Positions 17,254-27,569 of a stretch of DNA of 43,337 nt are shown piece after piece. Under the pieces are notes generated by a model. That model did not search any database and had not been told where the DNA came from. It worked only from the letters and a program-made list of their open reading frames with translations. A program made the position numbers and the translations under genes. Each line of letters begins with the position of its first letter. Positions within the stretch are counted from its first letter, which is position 1. The stretch is from the NCBI GenBank assembly GCA_015065365.1, contig SVQL01000004.1, forward strand, positions 1 through 43,337, in the 5' to 3' direction. This DNA is from Oscillospiraceae bacterium (GTDB taxonomy: Bacteria > Bacillota > Clostridia > Oscillospirales > CAG-272).

Positions 17254-19011
17254 ATGACAATTTTTGATATATTTACGTTAGTATTCGGTATTTCGCTGTT
17301 TCTGTTCGGAATGAATTTGATGGGCGAAACCTTGAAGAAAAGCGCCGGTCGCAGACTAAAGGTGATACTTGGTAAGCTTGTGGGAAACCCTCTTAAGGGA
17401 TTTGCTCTTGGCTTTGGAGTAACTGCTATTATACAGTCATCGTCTGCTGCTACCGTAATGGTCGTTGGCTTTGTAAATTCCGGCACAATGCTTCTCTCAC
17501 AAGCCGTTGGAGTTATAATGGGCGCGAACGTAGGAACTACGGTAACCTCATGGATAACCGCTTTGGCGGGGCTTGAGGGCGGAAACTCGGTAAACTCAAT
17601 AATGCAGTGGTTTAAGCCGTCTACCTTTACGCCTATAATCGCGCTTATCGGTTTGCTGTTTTATTTGAGTACTAAGAGTGATAAGCGAAAAAACTTAGGT
17701 CTTATACTTTTAGGCTTTTCCGTGCTTATGATAGGAATGGAAACCATGTCAGACGCCGTATCTGGGCTTGCCGGAAATCCCACGTTCCGCTCAATTTTGT
17801 TGGCTTTTGAAAATCCGCTTCTAGGCTTGCTTGCGGGTATGGCGCTTACTGCAATCATGCAAAGCTCATCGGCATCTATCGGAATATTGCAGTCCTTTAC
17901 GGCGACGGGCGCTATTACCTTTGGAAATGCCGTTCCAATTATTATGGGACAAAATATAGGCACGTGTATAACCACTCTTATTTCCTCGGCAGGAGCAAGC
18001 AAAAACGCTAAAAGAGCGGCGGTTGTGCATCTTTTGTTCAATGTTTTCGGCTCGATTATAGGACTTATAATTTTCTATATTTTAAAGCTTGCATTTAATC
18101 TCGCGTTTCTTGACGGAAGCATCGATATGTGGGGAATTGCAATAGTTCATACCATTTTTAATATCGTTTCGTTTCTTGTGCTTTTCCCACTGTCAAAGCA
18201 AATTGAAAAGCTTGCCGTTGCACTCGTTCGCGACAAAAAGGAAAGTGATGAATTCAGCATATTTGACGAAAGACTCCTCGGAATTCCGTCTGTTGCCATT
18301 GAGCGCAGCCGCGAGGGGGCTTTAAAAATGGCAAGTACTTCAATCAAAGCCTTTGAAAATAGCTGCTTGTTGCTTGAAGCATACGACGAAAAGACAGCGC
18401 AGAAGGTACGAAAATACGAAAGCATTTCCGACGAGTATGAAGACAGACTTGGCACGTATCTTTTGAGAATATCCGAGGAAAGTATACTCGAATCCGAGAA
18501 GAACGAGGCAACCAAGCTTTTGCACATGATTGGCGATTTTGAACGCATTTCCGACCATGCGGTAAATATTGTCGAATCGGCAGAGGAAATTGACGATAAG
18601 AGGTTATCATTTTCAGACAATGCTGAAAAGGAAATATCTGTCCTTATAAGTGCCGTGCGTGAGATAACTAAGCTTACGTACGATGCAATAAACGAAAATA
18701 ATATTGAGAAAGCAAAACGCGTTGAGTCACTCGAACAGGTAATTGACGGGCTTCGCGACGAAATAAAGAAACGCCATATAGTACGGCTTCAATGTGGAGA
18801 ATGTACTATGGAGCACGGATTTATTCTGTCTGACATTCTTAACAATCTTGAGCGAATAGCCGACCATTGCTCCAATATAGCGGGCTGCTATATAGAAATG
18901 TCTGAGCATAAGTCGCTTGAGCTTCATAAGTATCTCAAAAAATACAGAAATGAAAATGAAATATTTGAAGCTCAGTTTAAGGAATATTCAGAAAAATACG
19001 TTATCGAATAA
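17254..19011 (+). CDS. Na/Pi cotransporter family protein with C-terminal PhoU-like domain
   Basis: Duplicated QSSSAAT / QSSSAS motifs in two transmembrane halves, helical PhoU-like C-terminus. Confidence 0.92.
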   Translation: MTIFDIFTLVFGISLFLFGMNLMGETLKKSAGRRLKVILGKLVGNPLKGFALGFGVTAIIQSSSAATVMVVGFVNSGTMLLSQAVGVIMGANVGTTVTSWITALAGLEGGNSVNSIMQWFKPSTFTPIIALIGLLFYLSTKSDKRKNLGLILLGFSVLMIGMETMSDAVSGLAGNPTFRSILLAFENPLLGLLAGMALTAIMQSSSASIGILQSFTATGAITFGNAVPIIMGQNIGTCITTLISSAGASKNAKRAAVVHLLFNVFGSIIGLIIFYILKLAFNLAFLDGSIDMWGIAIVHTIFNIVSFLVLFPLSKQIEKLAVALVRDKKESDEFSIFDERLLGIPSVAIERSREGALKMASTSIKAFENSCLLLEAYDEKTAQKVRKYESISDEYEDRLGTYLLRISEESILESEKNEATKLLHMIGDFERISDHAVNIVESAEEIDDKRLSFSDNAEKEISVLISAVREITKLTYDAINENNIEKAKRVESLEQVIDGLRDEIKKRHIVRLQCGECTMEHGFILSDILNNLERIADHCSNIAGCYIEMSEHKSLELHKYLKKYRNENEIFEAQFKEYSEKYVIE

Positions 19012-19019
19012 ATAATTGT

Positions 19020-19052
19020 AGGGGGGACTGAAAAGTACCCCTTGCTTTTTTT
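19020..19052 (+). terminator. Rho-independent terminator
   Basis: gggg-act-gaaa-agt-a-cccc followed by ttgcttttttt. Confidence 0.65.
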
Positions 19053-19102
19053 AAAAAATTGTGCTATAATTGTGGTAATTTAAATTTACCCAAGGAGCAA
19101 AT

Positions 19103-19978
19103 ATGGAATTAGGTGAGAAAATAAAAGCTTTGAGAAATGCAAAGCTTATGACGCAATCCGAGCTTGCAGGAAATGAAATTACACGAAATATGCTCAGTAG
19201 AATAGAAAATGGGGCGGCACAACCCTCCCTCGATACATTGAAATATATTGCGACAAAGCTCAATGTATCTGCGGGGTATTTACTTGCCGAGGCAAGCGAT
19301 GAGCAGATGTATATGAAGTACAATGATATAAACAGTATAAAAACTGCGTATCTTACGGGAGATTTTCACATCTGTCGAGATATATGCTTAAAATCTGCGA
19401 GCATAGCAGACGATGAGGTACAGCTTATATTAGCCGAGTGTACTAAAGAAATAGCAATCGAGGAGTTCAACCGTGGAAATCTGCATCGTGCTTGCGAATA
19501 TTTTGATTTAGCGCTTGAGTCATGTGCGGGTACGATTTATAATACCACGTATCTATCATCTATTTGTGCTATGTATTTTAAGTATATGAGATATATTTCC
19601 GCAACTCTTTCATCTAACTGTATCGACGAAACGGACGTTCCGACATACGCCGCTATGAACGATGCTTTCTGCCAGTATGCAGGTGCTTTTCTTGAATGGA
19701 AAAGCGAGAGTCGGGAAGGGGAGCTATTCGTTTTCGAGGATAAGAAGAGTCAGTACAGAACGCATCTGCTTGCACTTGATCATATGGAGCAGGGAGATTA
19801 CCGTGGCGCATACGATTATCTTCATTCTATTCTCGTAAGCGAGGAACAGATCCCGGAGCCTATGATGTATTTTATATTCTGTGATCTTGAGGTGTGCTGC
19901 AAGGAAATATCCGATTTTAAGGGCGCGTACGAATATTCAATAGATAAGATTGAGCTTCTGCAAAAAATGCTTTCTTAA
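19103..19978 (+). CDS. XRE-family helix-turn-helix regulator with TPR-like C-terminus
   Basis: LGEKIKALRNAKLMTQSELAGNEITRNMLSRIENGAAQPSLDTLKYIATKLNVSAGYLL. Confidence 0.88.
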   Translation: MELGEKIKALRNAKLMTQSELAGNEITRNMLSRIENGAAQPSLDTLKYIATKLNVSAGYLLAEASDEQMYMKYNDINSIKTAYLTGDFHICRDICLKSASIADDEVQLILAECTKEIAIEEFNRGNLHRACEYFDLALESCAGTIYNTTYLSSICAMYFKYMRYISATLSSNCIDETDVPTYAAMNDAFCQYAGAFLEWKSESREGELFVFEDKKSQYRTHLLALDHMEQGDYRGAYDYLHSILVSEEQIPEPMMYFIFCDLEVCCKEISDFKGAYEYSIDKIELLQKMLS

Positions 19979-20772
19979 TTTGTACGGCGAATGGAGTTAT
20001 CCTTTTGAGTAAAAATTTTTAATATAAGCCATGATACTGCGTAGACAAGAACGCAAACCAAAACATCTGAAAGATAGTAAGCAGCCATGAGTATTATTTC
20101 GGATACGCCTTCGGGCGCTCCGTGAACCATAGTATAAGTTATATCAGAGCCAATTCTCATTCCTACGTTTATAACAGACAGCATAATTCCCGATATAAGC
20201 GCACAAACCTGAAGCGGATTTTGCGTTGAAAAAACAGAATTGAATTCGAGAGAATCTTCTAAGTAAAGACTGCCCATTCTTATGGCGGCTTTTTGCTTTG
20301 ATTCTACTGCTTCTTGGTGTGACTTTCCAATGGATACGGATATAAGTGCTACGAGGAGCATTTGTATAGCTTCAATAGCAAGATAAATGAGGGGATTGAT
20401 CCAGTCAAATTCTCTGAATGTAATATACGTCAGTAAAACCAAAGCGGTTCTGCGAAGAAGCGAGAAGCCCAGATAAATTCCGCATACAGCTATTAACTTT
20501 TTTGTTGAGTAGACTACTGCACAGTAGGCAATTACAGAATAGAATAGAGCGAAGGCAATATTCTCAAGAATACCCGTATTTATTACGTCGACCGTAAAAA
20601 GAATAATGTCGTTTCTCGTTACAATATTAGAGTCAAGAATAACGTAAAGCTGTGAAAGCAGTGTCATTACGGTAAACATCACAATGCAAAAAAATGTCAT
20701 TATGGACTTTAGCGGCAGATGTTTATTTTTATTGCCGGTATTTGCTGACGAATTTATATTTTTCTTTATCAT
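19975..20772 (-). CDS. uncharacterised multi-pass membrane protein
   Basis: Several hydrophobic segments; start reassigned to MIKKNINSS at 20772; convergent overlap with XRE gene. Confidence 0.7.
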   Translation of the reverse strand: MIKKNINSSANTGNKNKHLPLKSIMTFFCIVMFTVMTLLSQLYVILDSNIVTRNDIILFTVDVINTGILENIAFALFYSVIAYCAVVYSTKKLIAVCGIYLGFSLLRRTALVLLTYITFREFDWINPLIYLAIEAIQMLLVALISVSIGKSHQEAVESKQKAAIRMGSLYLEDSLEFNSVFSTQNPLQVCALISGIMLSVINVGMRIGSDITYTMVHGAPEGVSEIILMAAYYLSDVLVCVLVYAVSWLILKIFTQKDNSIRRTN

Positions 20773-20971
20773 AAAGCCTCCGAAAAAGTTACATAAGGAT
20801 ATTTTACCATACTGTAAGACAAAATTGGTTATATAATTGTAAATATTTTTAATATTGTTAAAAAAAGAAAATAAAGCAGAGGGTTTTCTTATGAAATATA
20901 TTGACAAAGATACGGTTTGGTTGTATAATAAGCGAGCTGTGAAAAATTAAAGCTAAGAGGATAAATCCAAA

Positions 20972-22261
20972 ATGATATCTACGATAATAATAGCTGTGGT
21001 TACCGTTGCTTTGTTTATGACAAGTGTGCTTTTTTTGCCAAGCATCGGTAAGGATGGTAAGTTCAAAATATACCCGCTGATTCCTTTTATCGGCGGTATT
21101 TTAATGATATTTTTCGGAGATCTTTCTTTGAAGCAGGTGTTAGCTTCATTTACCGAAAATACATCTGTAAACCCAATAAAAATACTCGTTTTATTTCTAT
21201 CAATGACGGTGTATTCCCTGATACTCGACCGTACCGGATTTTTCGGATATATCTCTGGGGTTGTACTGAAGCATACTGGACACAGTCAGTACGCGGTGTT
21301 TTTTTCACTGTATGCTGTAATTGCTGTTCTGACCGTCTTTACGTCAAACGATATTGTTATTCTTACATTTACTCCCTTTATTTGCAATTTTTGCCGTTCT
21401 GCCAAAATTGACGTTATTCCGTATCTTATAATGGAATTTGTCGTGGCAAATACGTGGAGCATATTGTTGCTTATCGGAAACCCGACAAACATATATATTT
21501 CCGGAGCTTTTGATATAAGCTTTGGAGAATATTTTGTTCACATGGTGCTTCCGACCGTGGCGGCTGGAGTCGTATCGCTTTTGGTTATGCTTTTGGTGTT
21601 CGGAAGACGTTTGAAAAAGCCGATAAATACACAGGCAGAGATACATACGATAAACGATAAGCCACTTATGACAGTGGCATTGTCACACCTAATTGCTTGC
21701 ATAGTATTGCTTGCAATTTCACAATATACGGGAATCGAAATGTGGCTTGTTTCCTTGGGGGTAGCGATCTCGGCGGTATTGAGCAGTATAGTGATTTTGG
21801 CAGTGAGAAAGAAAAAGCTTACTCCGTTGTCTTTGGCGATAAAAGGAATGCCCTTTGAAATTGTTCCTTTTGTAATAGGAATGTTTGTTATAGTAATGGC
21901 GCTGGATAATGCCGGAATAACCGCATTTTTGGCAGAGCATATAAAGCTTGGTGACGGGATCTTTTCGTATGGCTTTGCATCTCTGTTCTCCTCAAATCTG
22001 CTTAACAACATTCCAATGAGCGTGCTGTTTAGTAAAATACTTTCGGTTTCTCCGTCAATGCCGGATGTTTACGCTACCATAATCGGATCGAATATAGGCG
22101 CATTTTTAACACCAATCGGGGCGCTTGCGGGAATAATGTGGTCAAATCTCATAAAGGAAAATGACGTTAAATTTTCTGTGGGAAAGTTCGTGGTTTACGG
22201 TGCCGAGATCGCCGTGCCTACGATGATGGCGTCGCTTTTGGTAGTCAGTGCGCTCGGATAA
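20972..22261 (+). CDS. ArsB/NhaD/SLC13 ion-transporter superfamily permease
   Basis: TSNDIVILTFTPFICNF and LLIGNPTNIYISGAF motifs, multi-TM. Confidence 0.85.
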   Translation: MISTIIIAVVTVALFMTSVLFLPSIGKDGKFKIYPLIPFIGGILMIFFGDLSLKQVLASFTENTSVNPIKILVLFLSMTVYSLILDRTGFFGYISGVVLKHTGHSQYAVFFSLYAVIAVLTVFTSNDIVILTFTPFICNFCRSAKIDVIPYLIMEFVVANTWSILLLIGNPTNIYISGAFDISFGEYFVHMVLPTVAAGVVSLLVMLLVFGRRLKKPINTQAEIHTINDKPLMTVALSHLIACIVLLAISQYTGIEMWLVSLGVAISAVLSSIVILAVRKKKLTPLSLAIKGMPFEIVPFVIGMFVIVMALDNAGITAFLAEHIKLGDGIFSYGFASLFSSNLLNNIPMSVLFSKILSVSPSMPDVYATIIGSNIGAFLTPIGALAGIMWSNLIKENDVKFSVGKFVVYGAEIAVPTMMASLLVVSALG

Positions 22262-22304
22262 TATATATAATTATTATATAAATGTAAATTTATTTAAATA
22301 ACTG

Positions 22305-22333
22305 TTTACAAAAACGGAAAAATGTAGTAGAAT
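22305..22333 (+). promoter_or_regulatory. sigma-A type promoter of the pyrH operon
   Basis: TTTACA (22305-22310), 17 nt, TAGAAT (22328-22333). Confidence 0.65.
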
Positions 22334-22369
22334 ATATACGTATATTTATTACTGTGAGGTTGTACTGAT

Positions 22370-23083
22370 ATGGCGAATACACCCAAATACAAAAGAGTGC
22401 TCCTGAAGCTTTCGGGCGAAGCATTGGCAGACGGAGCTGACGGCATTCTTAATTTTGATTTTATTGCTTCCGTTGCACAAACTCTTAAAAAGTGCGTTGA
22501 TGCAGGAGTTCAAATTGGCGTTATAGTCGGAGCGGGCAATATCTGGCGCGGCAGACAGGGAGGAAGCATGGACAGAGTCCGCGCTGACAGCATGGGAATG
22601 CTGGCAACTGCGATAAATGCTCTTGCGCTTCAGGATACATTTATTCAGGCAGGACTTGATACTAAGGTTATGACGGCTGTCGAAATGGAAGCGTTTGCTG
22701 ATAAGTACGTAACCCGTGATGCTGTAAAGGCGCTTGAAGAGGGAAAGGTCGTTATCTTCGGATGCGGTCTCGGCGCCCCGTATTTTTCAACCGATACGGC
22801 GGCGGTGCTTCGCGCTGCTGAAATCGGGGCAGATGCCGTGTTGATGGCAAAAAATATTGACGGCGTGTATTCGGCGGACCCAAGAATTGATCCCGGTGCC
22901 GTACGATACGATGAAATAACCTACAAGGACGTACTCAAAAAAGAACTTAAGGCTCTCGATCTTACCGCTACTACATTCTGTATGGATAACGATATCAGAT
23001 GCTATGCATTTGAGCTTAAGGATCCTATGAACATATACAGAGTAATAATGGGCGAGAAAATCGGAACAGAGCTTCACAGATAA
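22370..23083 (+). CDS. pyrH: UMP kinase
   Basis: YKRVLLKLSGEAL, VGAGNIWRG, DTAAVLRAAEIGADAVLMAKNIDGVYSADP. Confidence 0.97.
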   Translation: MANTPKYKRVLLKLSGEALADGADGILNFDFIASVAQTLKKCVDAGVQIGVIVGAGNIWRGRQGGSMDRVRADSMGMLATAINALALQDTFIQAGLDTKVMTAVEMEAFADKYVTRDAVKALEEGKVVIFGCGLGAPYFSTDTAAVLRAAEIGADAVLMAKNIDGVYSADPRIDPGAVRYDEITYKDVLKKELKALDLTATTFCMDNDIRCYAFELKDPMNIYRVIMGEKIGTELHR

Positions 23084-23106
23084 AATTATAACGGAGGATA
23101 AAAATT

Positions 23107-23661
23107 ATGAAACTTGACACAAAGGCTTATGAAGCAAAAATGGTAAAGGCTATTTCCAACTATGAGGAAAATCTTTCCTCAATACGTGCCGGACAGGCAA
23201 ATTCCGCAATACTTAACAAGGTGAACTTTGAATATTGGGGTGCTCCCACTCCTATTACCTCTATGGCAGATATCAGAGTTGCCGATGCCAAGACGCTTAC
23301 GATTACTCCTTACGATGCTACCACGCTCAAGGAAATGGAAAAAGCTATCCTTGCGTCTGATATAGGTATCACGCCTACTAACGACGGTAAGGTCATCCGT
23401 CTTATTTTCCCTCAGCCTACCGAGGAGCGCCGTCGCGAGCTCGTAAAGCAAATTCAGAAATTCGGCGAGGAAGCAAAGGTTGCTATCCGTAACATAAGAA
23501 GAGATGCTAACGATGCATGCAAGAAGATGAAGAAGGATGGCGAAATGACCGAGGACGAGCAGAAGGCGTCCGAAAAGTCCATACAGGACCTTACCGATAA
23601 GTACATTAAAGAGGTTGACTCTGTTACTTCCAAAAAAGAAAGCGAGATCATGAAGATCTGA
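23107..23661 (+). CDS. frr: ribosome recycling factor
   Basis: LSSIRAGQANSAILNKVNFEYWGAPTPI, FPQPTEERRRELVKQ, NIRRDANDACKK. Confidence 0.97.
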   Translation: MKLDTKAYEAKMVKAISNYEENLSSIRAGQANSAILNKVNFEYWGAPTPITSMADIRVADAKTLTITPYDATTLKEMEKAILASDIGITPTNDGKVIRLIFPQPTEERRRELVKQIQKFGEEAKVAIRNIRRDANDACKKMKKDGEMTEDEQKASEKSIQDLTDKYIKEVDSVTSKKESEIMKI

Positions 23662-23679
23662 CCGCTTTATGCGATGATA

Positions 23680-23703
23680 CAGGGCGGGTTTTTGCCCGTC
23701 CTG
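23680..23703 (+). other. intercistronic hairpin between frr and uppS
   Basis: cagg-g-cggg-tttttg-cccg-t-cctg, no T-tract directly following. Confidence 0.6.
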
Positions 23704-23733
23704 ATTCTCTTTATATGGAAAAGGTGAATTTGT

Positions 23734-24444
23734 ATGAAAAAAGAAGCCGTAGTCCTGAAGGATTCGAACAAAGCAATTAGGCATATTGCCTTTATAATGG
23801 ACGGAAACGGGAGATGGGCAAAGCGCAGAGGAATGCCTCGTGAGTTTGGACATAAGAATGGCGCGGAGACTTTTAAACGAATAATGCGCCGTTGCTGTGA
23901 GCTTGGAATTGAAGCATCTACGTTTTATGTTTTTTCTACGGAGAATTGGAAAAGACCTCAAAGAGAGATAGATGCGATACTTAGCTTGCTTGACCGTTAT
24001 CTTGATGATTGCGAGCAGGAAATAAAGACAAACGACGTACGCTTTATCTTTATTGGAGATCTTTCTGTGTTTTCTGTTCCTGTGCAGGAGAAGATGAAAA
24101 GGATTGAAGAATTTTCAAAAAACAACAGTCATATAGTCAATCTTGCACTCAATTATGGCGGTAGAAATGAAATAGCAACCGCGGTTAATTCTCTTATAAA
24201 AGCGGGGATGACAGTGATTGATGAAGATGATATTACAGGGGCTTTATATACAAAGGAGTCACCGCCCCTCGACCTTATAGTAAGAACGGGAGGAGATTTG
24301 AGAATATCAAATTTTCTTTTGTGGCAGGCAGCATATGCCGAGTTTTACTTTACAGACAAGCTTTGGCCTGAGCTTGTTCCCGATGACGTCAATGAAATAA
24401 TTGATAATTTTACAAATAGAAGCCGTAGATTTGGCGGAGTTTAA
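23734..24444 (+). CDS. uppS: isoprenyl (undecaprenyl diphosphate) synthase
   Basis: HIAFIMDGNGRWAKRRGMPREFGHKNGA, YVFSTENWKRP, IVRTGGDLRISNFLLWQAAYAEFYF. Confidence 0.97.
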   Translation: MKKEAVVLKDSNKAIRHIAFIMDGNGRWAKRRGMPREFGHKNGAETFKRIMRRCCELGIEASTFYVFSTENWKRPQREIDAILSLLDRYLDDCEQEIKTNDVRFIFIGDLSVFSVPVQEKMKRIEEFSKNNSHIVNLALNYGGRNEIATAVNSLIKAGMTVIDEDDITGALYTKESPPLDLIVRTGGDLRISNFLLWQAAYAEFYFTDKLWPELVPDDVNEIIDNFTNRSRRFGGV

Positions 24445-24459
24445 TTTCTGGAGAAGAAA

Positions 24460-25299
24460 ATGATAAAGAGAATTATAACGGGATTGATCGCACTGGCGAT
24501 ACTTATACCGTTGCTTGTATTTTCGGGAACGTTTGTTTTTCCTGTCTTGCTTGCAATTGTTACCGTGATATGTTTATTTGAAATGTTCAGGTGCATGGGG
24601 ATTCATAAAAAATATGATATAACCATGTCCGCGTATACTGTTGCCGTAATTGTTCCGTTCTTTATGCGATATATTGACAATAAGGTGAGCGTAGCGAAGC
24701 TGTGCTTTGTTGTCGGAATTATGTATCTGATAACGGTATTTGCGTCAATGATATGGTCTCACGGAAGAATCCAATTTAACGACAGTATGACGATATTCGT
24801 GATTACCGCTTATATAATAGGATCTATAAACTCTATAATATTTGTAAGAGATTTTGAGGACGTAGGACAGTACGTTTACATGCTTATTTTCTTTGGCGCG
24901 TGGATGACGGATACGTTTGCCTATTTTGCCGGATATTTCTTTGGTAAGCATAAGCTTATTGCGGACGTTAGTCCGAAGAAGACTGTGGAGGGAAGCGTCG
25001 GAGGTATTCTCGGTTGTATTCTTTCGTTTATCGCTTACGGGCTCATAGTTGATATTGCTTTTGAAAGAACTGCGAACATTTGGTTTTTGGCGCTAATGGG
25101 CTTTATTGCCTCGGTAGTTGCCCAGATAGGAGATCTTTTGATGTCTGTAATCAAGCGACACTACGGTGTTAAGGATTACGGTACGCTTTTCCCGGGACAC
25201 GGCGGTATGCTTGACAGATTGGATTCTGTGCTTACTGTTGCATTGGGAATGGCGGCTGTATGTATGGTAGCAGACGTGTTTGAAATTCAGTTGTTCTAG
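24460..25299 (+). CDS. cdsA: phosphatidate cytidylyltransferase
   Basis: WMTDTFAYFAGYFFGKHKL, SPKKTVEGSVGG, KDYGTLFPGHGGMLDRLDS. Confidence 0.96.
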   Translation: MIKRIITGLIALAILIPLLVFSGTFVFPVLLAIVTVICLFEMFRCMGIHKKYDITMSAYTVAVIVPFFMRYIDNKVSVAKLCFVVGIMYLITVFASMIWSHGRIQFNDSMTIFVITAYIIGSINSIIFVRDFEDVGQYVYMLIFFGAWMTDTFAYFAGYFFGKHKLIADVSPKKTVEGSVGGILGCILSFIAYGLIVDIAFERTANIWFLALMGFIASVVAQIGDLLMSVIKRHYGVKDYGTLFPGHGGMLDRLDSVLTVALGMAAVCMVADVFEIQLF

Positions 25300-25300
25300 G

Positions 25301-26467
25301 ATGGATTGCGGTATGCATAACAAAAATATTGCTGTGCTTGGTTCAACCGGCTCTGTTGGTGAGCAGGCGCTTGACGTCGCCGATAAATTCGGTATGACGG
25401 TCAGCGCAATCAGCGCAAACCGAAGCTTTAAACGAGTTGAAGAACAGGCAAGAAAATTCAAGGTTCGCGCCGTTGCCATGGCAGATGCAGAAGCGGCGGC
25501 AGAATTAAAGATAAGACTTGCTGATACAAGTGCTAAAATTTATGCCGGAGAAACGGGAATTTGTGAGATGATATCCTCACAAAAGCGTGATTGCGTTGTC
25601 AATTCAATAATAGGAGAGGCGGGGCTATTGCCTACGCTTTCGGTTATTGATTCGGGTGCGCGTCTTGCTCTTGCCAATAAAGAATCTCTTGTTGTTGCGG
25701 GAGAGATAGTAATGGCGGCGGCAAAGAATAAAAAAGTAGAAGTTTTACCCGTTGACAGCGAACATTGTGCGATATATCAGTGTCTTAAAGCCGGAAGGCA
25801 GTCCGAGATAAAGCGTATTTTACTTACGGCGTCGGGTGGCCCGTTTTTTGGAAAAAAGGCCGGTGAGCTTAAAGATATAAAGGTTGCAGAGGCGCTTGCA
25901 CATCCTACGTGGAAAATGGGAGCAAAAATCACTATCGATTCCGCAACACTTATGAACAAGGGCTTTGAGGTTATCGAAGCGGCACATCTGTTTGGTGTTA
26001 CCGCCGACAAAATAAAGGTAGTTGTGCATCGTGAGAGTATAATACATTCAATGGTTGAATATATTGATAACAGCATTATAGCCCAGTTGTCCGTACCCGA
26101 TATGCGACTTTGTGCGCAATATGCGATAACGTATCCCGACAGATGCAATGCTGTTATAGAGGAGCTGGATTTGATAAAGGCTTCGAAGCTTACGTTTGCA
26201 GAGCCTGATACGGATACCTTCTCGCTTTTGTCCTGCGCTGTTGACTGCATTAGGAAAGGCGGTGCTTTGCCTGCGGTGCTTAACGCTGCAAACGAAATAG
26301 CTGTCGCAGAATTTCTCAAGGGAAAAATCGGATTTTACGCTATCACAGAAACAGTTTACTCGGTTGTTGACTCTATGCAAGCAGCAAGTGAAGTTCATAC
26401 ACTCGAAGGTATTATTTCGTGTGACAGAGAGGCAAGACAGGCGGCGTTCAAATTGCTAAGCAAGTAA
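25301..26467 (+). CDS. dxr: 1-deoxy-D-xylulose-5-phosphate reductoisomerase
   Basis: IAVLGSTGSVGEQALDV, ALANKESLVVAGEIV, PVDSEHCAIYQCL; start could also be ATG 25313. Confidence 0.95.
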   Translation: MDCGMHNKNIAVLGSTGSVGEQALDVADKFGMTVSAISANRSFKRVEEQARKFKVRAVAMADAEAAAELKIRLADTSAKIYAGETGICEMISSQKRDCVVNSIIGEAGLLPTLSVIDSGARLALANKESLVVAGEIVMAAAKNKKVEVLPVDSEHCAIYQCLKAGRQSEIKRILLTASGGPFFGKKAGELKDIKVAEALAHPTWKMGAKITIDSATLMNKGFEVIEAAHLFGVTADKIKVVVHRESIIHSMVEYIDNSIIAQLSVPDMRLCAQYAITYPDRCNAVIEELDLIKASKLTFAEPDTDTFSLLSCAVDCIRKGGALPAVLNAANEIAVAEFLKGKIGFYAITETVYSVVDSMQAASEVHTLEGIISCDREARQAAFKLLSK

Positions 26468-26511
26468 GTGCCTGACAGCGGTGTTATTAAAATTAACAAG
26501 GGAGTTTATTG

Positions 26512-27564
26512 ATGTTAAGCTTTATCGGATATTTTTTGATAATATTGCTGATTTTCGGCGTTTTGATTTTTATTCACGAGCTTGGACATTTTTTAGTCGC
26601 AAGAGCTTGCGGTGTAACCGTTAAGGAGTTTGCTATTGGAATGGGACCGAAGCTTGTTTCCAAAAGCTCCAAGAAAAGCGGAACGGTGTATTCTTTACGC
26701 GTATTTCCTATTGGTGGATACGTGAGTATGCAAAACGAGGACGGACTTGACGAAAGTGTTGCACCTGACGACGAAAATGCGTTTTGCAACAAAAGTGTTC
26801 CCAAGAGGATGCTTATTACCGTCGCCGGCGCGGTTATGAATTTGTTGCTCGGCTTTATACTCATGACGGTGCTCGTTTTTGCATCACCAAATCTCGGTTC
26901 AACCGTTATTGCCAAATTTGACGATAATGCAATTTCCGAGGGACAGCTTATGATTGATGATGAAATTGTCAAGGTTGACAATGTAAGAGTGCATACTTGG
27001 AATGAATTGGCTTATGAGATAATGAATTCGGGATACGAGCCCGTTGATATTACCGTTCGTCGAGGCGGAGAGATTATAATTGTGGATGACGTTAGCTTCG
27101 GTAAATTCGATGAGAGCGGAGCAACCTTTGGCGAGGTGGATTTTGTACCTTACGCCGAAGCCAAAAACTTTCCCAATTTGATGAAGCACTCATTCTTCAG
27201 ATCGATATCTACTGTTAAAATGGTTATCGATTCTGTTGTTGGGATGATAACAGGGCGATTCGGTATTGAAGCTGTTTCAGGACCGGTTGGAGTCGTAGGA
27301 GTTGTAGAAAATGCCGCAAAGCAGGGCTTTATGAGCTTTATTTATATAGTTTCTGTTTTAACTATCAATTTAGGTGTGTTTAATCTTCTTCCATTTCCCG
27401 TGCTTGACGGCGGTCAGCTACTGTTTTTGGCAATTGAAGGAATTATAGGACGTCCCGTGAATAGAAAAATACAGTCGTATATCAATTTCGTGGGGGTCAT
27501 TATTCTGTTTGGCTTTATGATATTTATAACTTGTAAGGACGTATTGAATTTAATATTTAAATAA
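26512..27564 (+). CDS. rseP: site-2 (M50) zinc metalloprotease
   Basis: HELGHFLVAR active site, PDZ-like middle, LNLGVFNLLPFPVLDGGQ. Confidence 0.95.
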   Translation: MLSFIGYFLIILLIFGVLIFIHELGHFLVARACGVTVKEFAIGMGPKLVSKSSKKSGTVYSLRVFPIGGYVSMQNEDGLDESVAPDDENAFCNKSVPKRMLITVAGAVMNLLLGFILMTVLVFASPNLGSTVIAKFDDNAISEGQLMIDDEIVKVDNVRVHTWNELAYEIMNSGYEPVDITVRRGGEIIIVDDVSFGKFDESGATFGEVDFVPYAEAKNFPNLMKHSFFRSISTVKMVIDSVVGMITGRFGIEAVSGPVGVVGVVENAAKQGFMSFIYIVSVLTINLGVFNLLPFPVLDGGQLLFLAIEGIIGRPVNRKIQSYINFVGVIILFGFMIFITCKDVLNLIFK

Positions 27565-27569
27565 GAAAA

